From NCBI GenBank assembly GCA_011064865.1, contig JAAKFX010000098.1, forward strand, positions 1 to 5,941: a DNA stretch of 5,941 bases, in the 5' to 3' direction. Under the pieces are notes generated by a model. It made no database searches and was not told where the DNA came from. It was given only the letters and a program-made list of their open reading frames with translations. Source of the DNA: Candidatus Anoxychlamydiales bacterium (GTDB lineage: Bacteria; Chlamydiota; Chlamydiia; Chlamydiales; SM23-39). Below, in pieces: positions 1 to 4,712 of this stretch (positions within the stretch are counted from its first letter, which is position 1; every line of letters starts with the position of its first letter). Position numbers and translations under genes: made by a program.

Positions 1-1
1 G

Positions 2-592
2 CAATATGGAGTAAATGTAGTTGCTATTACTCTTTCTGAAAATCAAGCAGCTTATGCTAAAGAGGCATGTAAAAATCTTCCTGTTGAAATTCGTGTGCAG
101 GATTATAGAGATTTGAATGAGAAATTTGATCGAATCGTTGAGATTGGTATGTTTGAACATGTAGGAGAAAAAAATCATCGACACTTTATGGAAGTGGTTC
201 ATAAATGCTTAAATGATAAAGGAATGGTTATGCTCCATACAATTGGAGGAAATCGCTCAACTGTAACAGGAGATCCTTGGGTTGATAAATATATCTTTAG
301 AGGAGGGCAACTTCCTTCAGTTGCTCAGATTGGAAAATCAATAGAAGGTCTATTTATTATGGAAGATTGGCATAATTTTAGTGTAGATTATGACAAGACT
401 TTAATGGCATGGTTTAAGAACTTTGATAATAATTGGGATAAGATTAAAAAAAACTATCCTCTTCATTTCTATAGAATGTGGAAATACTATCTTCTATCTT
501 GTGCAGGAGCTTTTCGAGCAAGGAATATCCAACTTTGGCAGGTTGTATTATCGAAGGGTGGAGTTTTAGGTGGTTATAAGACCGTTCGCTAA
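2..592 (+). CDS. cfa: Cyclopropane-fatty-acyl-phospholipid synthase, C-terminal half (5' end outside window)
   Basis: This SAM-dependent enzyme adds a methylene group across the cis double bond of unsaturated acyl chains in membrane phospholipids, acting at the inner face of the cytoplasmic membrane. The frame is open from the left edge, so about 196 C-terminal residues are present, against roughly 380 for E. coli Cfa. Visible landmarks, in family order, are VVAITLSENQ (end of the SAM-binding fold), QDYRDL, FDRIVEIGMFEHVG, MLHTIG, DPWVDKYIF, LPSV, MEDWHNF, DYDKTLMAW, and the terminal CAGAFRARNIQLWQVV block. The Glu of FEHVG (155-157) and the His and Ile of LHTIG (from 236) correspond to residues known in E. 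coli Cfa to bind the catalytic bicarbonate. The glycine-rich SAM motif and catalytic cysteine would lie upstream. The GTG at 95 is an internal valine codon, not the start, because the homologous sequence continues to its left. The gene ends in TAA and converges on typA. The family call is firm; intactness of the missing half is unknown. Confidence 0.95.
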   Translation, partial: QYGVNVVAITLSENQAAYAKEACKNLPVEIRVQDYRDLNEKFDRIVEIGMFEHVGEKNHRHFMEVVHKCLNDKGMVMLHTIGGNRSTVTGDPWVDKYIFRGGQLPSVAQIGKSIEGLFIMEDWHNFSVDYDKTLMAWFKNFDNNWDKIKKNYPLHFYRMWKYYLLSCAGAFRARNIQLWQVVLSKGGVLGGYKTVR

Positions 593-717
593 TCTTTCTA
601 TACCGGAAAAGATGTATTTTTTCGTGTAAGATTTTTCAGTTGTTTTAATTCATAAAGACGACCTACAAATTGAGTTAATGCATGTACAAAAATAGATAGC
701 GTTTTTGGGCAGAGATT
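593..717. other. Convergent intergenic region between cfa and typA
   Basis: This 125-bp gap separates two convergent genes. I see no classical GC-rich hairpin followed by a T-run on either strand. The best candidate is a weak stem, CGGAAAA (604-610) with TTTTTCG (618-624), around a 7-nt loop. It pairs fully on the + strand if a G-U wobble is allowed, but no U-tract follows, so it is at most a poor terminator for cfa. The minus strand stays open in the typA frame for 39 codons past the typA stop (see findings). Confidence 0.4.
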
Positions 718-2550
718 TTAAATTGTATTTGCAGTAGATGCTCGGCTAGCTCTTTTTCGATCTACTTCACTTAAATGTTTTTTTCTAAGACGAATGTGTT
801 TAGGTGTTATTTCAATGAGCTCATCATCTTCAATATAACTAATAGCCTCTTCTAATGTGAAAGATCTAGAGGGTGTGAGGATAATACTTTCATCTTTTCC
901 AGATGCTCGCATATTACTTAATTGTTTTCCTTTCACAGCATTGACAACTAAATCGTTTTCTTTGCTATTTTCTCCAACTATCATGCCTTCATATACCTTA
1001 TCTGTTGGTTTTACAAATAAAACAGCTCTTTTTTGCAATCCAAAACAAGCATATCCATTGGTATCACCTGCACATAAAGAGACAAGCACGCCTCTTTTTC
1101 TTCCGGGTATTGATCCTTTTAGAGGAGTGTAATGATCAAAAATAGAGCTCATTATTATAAGTCCTTTAGTAAGGGTTAGAAATTCACTATGACATCCCAT
1201 TAACCCTCTTGTTGGAATTAAAAAGTCCATTTTTGTGATGTCTTGATCATTGGTAACAAGAGATTTTATTTCACCTCTACGGATGCCAAGCTCTTGTATT
1301 ATAACTCCAGAAAATTCATTAGGTACTTCAATATGAGCTTCTTCTATAGGTTCGCATTTTTGATTGTCGATTTCTTTGATAATTACTTGGGGTTTTGATA
1401 CTAAAAATTCAAAGTTTTCTCTTCTTAAAGCTTCTAATAAAACAGCTAGATGTAGCTCTCCTCTACCAGATACTGTAATTTTATCAATAGCGCCTTCAGA
1501 TATCTCTATTTTTAGAGTAACATTTGATTTTTTTTCTTTTAGTAGTCTTTCTCTAATTTTATTTATGGTAAGATTTTTCCCATCTTTTCCAGCTAAAGGT
1601 CCAGAGTTGACCATTATATCAATCGATAGAGTCGGTTCTGCTATAACTATAGGAGGAAGGGTTAGTTTATTTTCTTTATGAGAAAGCGTATCTCCAATTG
1701 TAACATCTTCACATCCAGATATTATCACAATATCTCCAACGCCGGCTTCTTCCATTTCTACCTTATTTAGGCCATGATGATTTTCGATCCTTTGAATTTT
1801 AAAACTTTTACATCCATTTTGATTTGTATGGTTAATAATTTGATTTTTTTGAATTTTTCCATTTAGTATTCTTCCACAAGCTTGTCTACCAACATAATCA
1901 TCATATTCAATTGTAGCTACTTGCATTAGAAAAGGACTATCTATATCACCAATTTCTTTAGGCTCACTTTTTATAATAAGTTTAAAAAGAGGGTTCATAT
2001 CCTTTTTTTCATCATTAAGATCCATCATTGCATAACCAGTAAGACCACTTGCATAGCAATAGGAGAAATCTAATTGTTTATCGCTTGCATTTAGCTCAAC
2101 AAAAAGATCAAAGACTTCATTAAGTACTCTTTCAGGATCAGCGTGAGGACGATCAATTTTATTAAGCACTACTATAGGGCAGATACCCATTTGCAGAGAT
2201 TTCATTAAAACAAATCTAGTCTGAGGCATTGGCCCTTCTTTAGCATCAATTAAAAGTAATACAGAATCAACCATTCCTAAGATTCTTTCAACTTCACCAG
2301 CAAAATCTGCGTGTCCAGGAGTGTCTATAATATTTATTTTAAAATCTTCAAAAAAGATAGATGTATGCTTAGAAAAAATTGTTATGCCTCTTTCTTTTTC
2401 TTGATCATAATTGTCCATTATTCGCTCTGGTATTTTTGCATTATCATGAAATATCTCAGATTGTTTGAGCAAACTGTCTAATAGAGTCGTTTTTCCATGA
2501 TCAATATGAGCTATAATGGCTATATTTCTAATTTTTTCTGGTTTAAACAT
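718..2550 (-). CDS. typA: Ribosome-associated translational GTPase TypA/BipA
   Basis: TypA (BipA) is an EF-G-like GTPase that binds the ribosome. It supports 50S assembly and adaptation to cold and other stress. The protein has 610 residues, matching the family (607 in E. coli). The G domain has G1 AHIDHGKTT (14-22), G2 around ERGITI (53-58), G3 DTPGH (76-80), G4 NKID (130-133) and a G5-like YASG (166-169) where many relatives have YASA. The TypA signatures MDN.D.E.ERGIT and GPMPQTRFVL separate it from LepA, EF-G and TetM. Later blocks are the domain II beta-barrel (about 205-300), GRGELHL in domain III, IPTRGLMG in the C-terminal part, and a basic tail beginning ITPKHIRLRKKHL. The ATG has a good AAGGA Shine-Dalgarno (complement of 2557-2561) 6 nt upstream. 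The gene is single, divergent from the flavoprotein gene and convergent with cfa. No truncation or missing motif is seen. Confidence 0.97.
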   Translation of the reverse strand: MFKPEKIRNIAIIAHIDHGKTTLLDSLLKQSEIFHDNAKIPERIMDNYDQEKERGITIFSKHTSIFFEDFKINIIDTPGHADFAGEVERILGMVDSVLLLIDAKEGPMPQTRFVLMKSLQMGICPIVVLNKIDRPHADPERVLNEVFDLFVELNASDKQLDFSYCYASGLTGYAMMDLNDEKKDMNPLFKLIIKSEPKEIGDIDSPFLMQVATIEYDDYVGRQACGRILNGKIQKNQIINHTNQNGCKSFKIQRIENHHGLNKVEMEEAGVGDIVIISGCEDVTIGDTLSHKENKLTLPPIVIAEPTLSIDIMVNSGPLAGKDGKNLTINKIRERLLKEKKSNVTLKIEISEGAIDKITVSGRGELHLAVLLEALRRENFEFLVSKPQVIIKEIDNQKCEPIEEAHIEVPNEFSGVIIQELGIRRGEIKSLVTNDQDITKMDFLIPTRGLMGCHSEFLTLTKGLIIMSSIFDHYTPLKGSIPGRKRGVLVSLCAGDTNGYACFGLQKRAVLFVKPTDKVYEGMIVGENSKENDLVVNAVKGKQLSNMRASGKDESIILTPSRSFTLEEAISYIEDDELIEITPKHIRLRKKHLSEVDRKRASRASTANTI

Positions 2551-2587
2551 TGGTTTTCCTTATTATATAAAGTCTTAAATATTAAAG

Positions 2588-2625
2588 CTCTACAATCAAA
2601 AGTATAGTATATTTTGATTATAGAG
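2588..2625. repeat. 38-bp dyad (14-bp arms, 10-bp centre) in the typA upstream region
   Basis: The left arm CTCTACAATCAAAA (2588-2601) is the inverse complement of the right arm (2612-2625), apart from one position (C2593 against A2620). The centre is GTATAGTATA. In RNA from the minus strand the odd pair becomes U-G, so all 14 positions pair. It starts 37 bp upstream of the typA ATG and overlaps the candidate typA -10. It could be an operator for a dimeric regulator or a hairpin in the typA leader. No T-run follows on either strand, so it is not a standard terminator. Confidence 0.6.
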
Positions 2626-2645
2626 ATCTTAATTGTTAGTAATAA
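2617..2645 (-). promoter_or_regulatory. Candidate sigma-70-type promoter for typA
   Basis: On the minus strand a perfect -10 hexamer, TATAAT (complement of 2617-2622), lies 17 bp from a weak -35, TTATTA (complement of 2640-2645). The start point would fall near 2610, giving a leader of about 60 nt. The -10 sits inside one arm of the 38-bp dyad. The spacer is so AT-rich that chance hexamers are common, and another TATAAT lies at the complement of 2656-2661, so the assignment is tentative. Confidence 0.3.
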
Positions 2646-2663
2646 TGCGATTATTATTATAAT
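2633..2663 (+). promoter_or_regulatory. Candidate promoter for the flavoprotein gene
   Basis: TTGTTA (2633-2638) is followed after 19 bp by TATAAT (2658-2663), with a second TATAAT at 2665-2670. The first -10 is 55 bp upstream of the ATG. The spacer is longer than ideal and the surroundings are nearly all A and T, so this is only a plausible placement. Confidence 0.25.
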
Positions 2664-2718
2664 ATATAATATCATTATTTACTATTAATTGAAATAATTC
2701 ATTAAAATTCAAGAAAAA

Positions 2719-3924
2719 ATGTATGATGTAATAGTTATTGGCGGTGGCCCTAGTGGTATTTTTGCTGCCCTGCAAGCTAAAAATGTTAATAAAAAAGCTA
2801 AAGTCATTGTTTTAGAAAAAAGTAAATCGATACTCTCTAAAATAAAGATTTCAGGAGGAGGCAGATGTAATGTCACCAATGCTACTTTTGATCCTAAAGA
2901 GCTTTGTTTAAATTATCCAAGAGGAAATAAGGAGCTTATTTCAGCTTTTAGTCAGTTTCAGCCTCTTGATATGATGAAATGGCTCAAGACAAGAGGGATT
3001 AGTTTAAAAGTTGAGAAGGATAAAAAAGTCTTTCCTTCAAGTGATTCTTCTCAAACTATTATAGACTGTTTTTTAAAGGAAATAAAAAACAAAAATGTTC
3101 AAGTCAAATGCAATCAAAATATCGTAAGTATTTTTAAAAAGAGAGATTTTTTTGAAATTGTTCTGAATAATCAAGAAACAATTGTTTCAAAAAAAGTTAT
3201 CTTAGCTACAGGAAGTTGCCGCGATGGAGTAAAATATGCTAAACTTTTGGGCCATAGCATTGATCCTTTTATACCATCTCTTTTTTCTTTTAAAATAAAA
3301 GGTTCAGATATTTTGAAACTCTCTGGCTTATCTCAAAAATTTGTGAGGGTATCTTTAAAAAATAGTTCATATACCCAAGAAGGTCCTATTTTGATAACTC
3401 ATGAAGGTTTTAGCGGTCCTGCTATTATTACTTTATCGTCTTTTGCAGCTCCATATCTTCATGAGAAAAATTACCAAGCTATATTATCAATTAATTGGCT
3501 TAATAATTTTTCTAAAGATCAAATTATGCAATCTCTACTTAAAGCTAAAAATCAATACTCTAAACAGTTACTTTTGAAAATCAATCCTTTTCAGTTCCCT
3601 CATAAGCTTTGGGCTTTTTTTCTAAATTCTTTTGGAAATATATTTATCTCTCCTATTAAAGATGTTTCTAATAAAAATTTTTTAAAACTTGTTGAAAAGC
3701 TATGCTTGGATGAGTATTCAATAATTTCTAAAAGTACAAATAAAAGTGAATTTGTCTCTTGCGGAGGAATTAATTTAAAAGAGGTTAATTTCAAGGATAT
3801 GCAGAGCAAAAGATGTGAAAATTTGTATTTTGTTGGAGAGCTTCTAAATGTTGATGGTATTACAGGTGGTTATAATTTTCAAAATGCATGGACAACGGGT
3901 TTTATAGCTGGAAATTCATTATAA
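2719..3924 (+). CDS. FAD-dependent flavoprotein of the HI0933/YhiN (BaiN-like) family
   Basis: This is a predicted cytoplasmic FAD-binding oxidoreductase. The family (HI0933, YhiN, BaiN) is widespread, but its physiological substrate is mostly unsettled. The 401 residues match the usual length of about 400. The N-terminal Rossmann dinucleotide fold reads VIVIGGGPSG (4-13), with the ribose-binding acidic residue E33 at the end of strand 2. The family signature SGGGRCNVTN follows at 45-54. THEGFSGPAI (227-236) lies in the inserted middle domain. The C-terminal FAD-contact block contains FVGELLNVDG and TGGYN (371-386), then the Q-AW-T-G-IAG ending. The ATG opens directly into the Rossmann strand, so the start is sound, although the Shine-Dalgarno is weak (AAG within an A-run). 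The gene ends in tandem TAA codons (3922-3927). It stands alone, divergent from typA. The family call is firm; the reaction cannot be read from sequence. Confidence 0.93.
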   Translation: MYDVIVIGGGPSGIFAALQAKNVNKKAKVIVLEKSKSILSKIKISGGGRCNVTNATFDPKELCLNYPRGNKELISAFSQFQPLDMMKWLKTRGISLKVEKDKKVFPSSDSSQTIIDCFLKEIKNKNVQVKCNQNIVSIFKKRDFFEIVLNNQETIVSKKVILATGSCRDGVKYAKLLGHSIDPFIPSLFSFKIKGSDILKLSGLSQKFVRVSLKNSSYTQEGPILITHEGFSGPAIITLSSFAAPYLHEKNYQAILSINWLNNFSKDQIMQSLLKAKNQYSKQLLLKINPFQFPHKLWAFFLNSFGNIFISPIKDVSNKNFLKLVEKLCLDEYSIISKSTNKSEFVSCGGINLKEVNFKDMQSKRCENLYFVGELLNVDGITGGYNFQNAWTTGFIAGNSL

Positions 3925-3977
3925 TAAGGATATTTAACACTTCAGAAAATTGATGATTTAGAAGAGAAAATAGCTAT

Positions 3978-4478
3978 TTATGGAAGACTATTAGCAGATT
4001 TTTCTAATATCTTATTTTTCAATTTAGAACTTATAAGATCGCTTTGATCTGCACATAATTGCTCAGGATTATTAAAAAAGCCTATTGTTATTTTAATTAT
4101 TCTAATAGGAATACTTAAAATAGCGGTTAGACCTATTGCAGGAACTTGAAATATGATTTGAAAAAATCCTTTGTTATAATTACAAGAATTGAAGACAAAA
4201 GATCCAAAAATATTTATTGAACCTTCATCTCCAATTGCAGCAACTGCTTGAGCGAGACCACCAAAAATATTTATTGGACCTTTGATTGTAGCTTCTCCAA
4301 TTGTAGCAACTGCTTGAGCAAGACTAATTAAACCATCTGCAGCACCAATTAAAGGTGCAATATAACGAATCTGAAAATTGTTTTGAGAAGCTTTATGTAA
4401 ATTGTTATACATTGGATAGAAAAGTTTTTCTTCTATAGTCATATAAGACTGGCCTATATTACTGAGATCAAAATTCAT
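3978..4478 (-). CDS. Unrecognised 166-residue hydrophobic protein with an internal duplication
   Basis: I do not recognise this protein. It has no N-terminal signal peptide. Residues 1-38 are mixed polar, 39-135 are largely hydrophobic and glycine/alanine-rich, and the tail 136-166 is polar and lysine-rich. Two tandem repeats occupy 53-73 and 75-92; each begins LAQAVA, passes through IG and ends INIFG. The second repeat is three residues shorter. Residues 104-135 form a strongly hydrophobic stretch with prolines and one RIIK break, able to make one membrane span or a hairpin. A fair Shine-Dalgarno, AGGA (complement of 4488-4491), lies 9 nt before the ATG, and repeat units that keep frame support real coding. 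A membrane-associated protein is likely; an inclusion-membrane or effector-like role is only a guess from the hydrophobic block and the exoprotein neighbour. It converges on the flavoprotein gene and diverges from the TpsA-like gene. Confidence 0.75.
   Translation of the reverse strand: MNFDLSNIGQSYMTIEEKLFYPMYNNLHKASQNNFQIRYIAPLIGAADGLISLAQAVATIGEATIKGPINIFGGLAQAVAAIGDEGSINIFGSFVFNSCNYNKGFFQIIFQVPAIGLTAILSIPIRIIKITIGFFNNPEQLCADQSDLISSKLKNKILEKSANSLP
4203..4322 (-). repeat. Tandem in-frame duplication inside the unknown gene (63 bp and 54 bp units)
   Basis: Two adjacent units, 4260-4322 and 4203-4256, align almost base for base. On the + strand they share CCAAAAATATTTATTG, TCTCCAATTG and GCAACTGCTTGAGC. 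They differ by a 9-bp indel, which keeps the frame, and by a few substitutions. The near identity at DNA level, including synonymous positions, indicates a fairly recent duplication rather than an ancient protein repeat. Confidence 0.85.
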
Positions 4479-4521
4479 AATTTTTTATCCTGGTTATGCT
4501 TTCAAAAATTTGAATAAGGAA

Positions 4522-4549
4522 ACTATAACAAAGTATAAAAAATAAACAA
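4522..4549 (-). promoter_or_regulatory. Candidate promoter for the unknown hydrophobic protein
   Basis: On the minus strand TTGTTT (complement of 4544-4549) precedes TATAGT (complement of 4522-4527) by 16 bp. Transcription would start near 4515, leaving a leader of about 36 nt that includes the AGGA ribosome site. A second -10-like TATACT lies at the complement of 4532-4537. The match is imperfect and the region is AT-rich. Confidence 0.25.
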
Positions 4550-4680
4550 AGAAAAATTGATATAGATAATTAAAGTGAATGTAGTTAAAAACAGTGTGTT
4601 TTTTTTAACATAATATTTTAATAATTAAATATTTATATATTTTATATTAGACAATGTTTTTATTATCAAAATATATTTGA

Positions 4681-4689
4681 TGTTATAAT
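4681..4689 (+). promoter_or_regulatory. Extended -10 promoter element for the TpsA-like gene
   Basis: TGT followed directly by TATAAT (4684-4689) is an exact extended -10 (TGnTATAAT), which can work without a good -35. None is seen at the right distance; TATTAT (4661-4666) is the nearest. The start point would lie near 4696, leaving a leader of only about 17 nt. The palindrome at 4665-4681 abuts the element, where a bound repressor would block polymerase. Confidence 0.45.
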
Positions 4690-4712
4690 ATCACTTATAT
4701 ATATACAAAAAT

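Larger units (their letters stand above)
4479..4712. other. AT-rich divergent control region between the unknown gene and the TpsA-like gene
   Basis: This 234-bp spacer contains no credible open reading frame. It is almost pure A and T between about 4610 and 4700. It holds candidate promoters for both flanking genes and two short palindromes: GTTAAAAA (4584-4591) with TTTTTAAC (4602-4609), and ATCAAA (4665-4670) with TTTGAT (4676-4681). Such AT-rich, easily bent DNA upstream of a surface-protein gene is typical of regulated or silenced promoters, but no specific regulator can be named. Confidence 0.5.

Noticed and set aside
95..97. GTG as a start codon for the cfa-like gene
   Set aside because: Homology to Cfa continues upstream in the same frame (for example VVAITLSENQ), so this GTG encodes an internal valine.
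604..624. Rho-independent terminator for cfa
   Set aside because: The 7-bp stem is AT-rich with a G-U pair, and no T-run follows the 3' arm.
857..1132. 91-codon + strand open frame inside typA
   Set aside because: It lies wholly antisense to the well-supported typA gene, has no recognisable domain, and its sequence is explained as the complement of conserved TypA codons.
1364..1681. 105-codon + strand open frame inside typA
   Set aside because: It is also antisense to typA. Its serine- and phenylalanine-rich composition is typical of the reverse of AAA/GAA-rich coding sequence, and there is no credible ribosome site.
2562..2567. TATAAT (complement) as the typA -10 box
   Set aside because: It overlaps the AAGGA ribosome-binding site region, so transcription from it would begin at or past the Shine-Dalgarno.
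3600..3809. 69-codon minus-strand open frame inside the flavoprotein gene
   Set aside because: It is antisense to a conserved part of the flavoprotein and has no family similarity.
4009..4039. Inverted repeat ATCTTAT/ATAAGAT as a terminator between the convergent genes
   Set aside because: It lies within the 3' coding end of the unknown gene, has only 7 AT-rich pairs with a 17-nt gap, and lacks a T-tract after the stem.
4610..4700. Replication origin or attachment site in the AT-rich spacer
   Set aside because: The AT-richness is evident, but I find no DnaA-box-like cluster, iterons, tRNA end or direct-repeat pair to support either.
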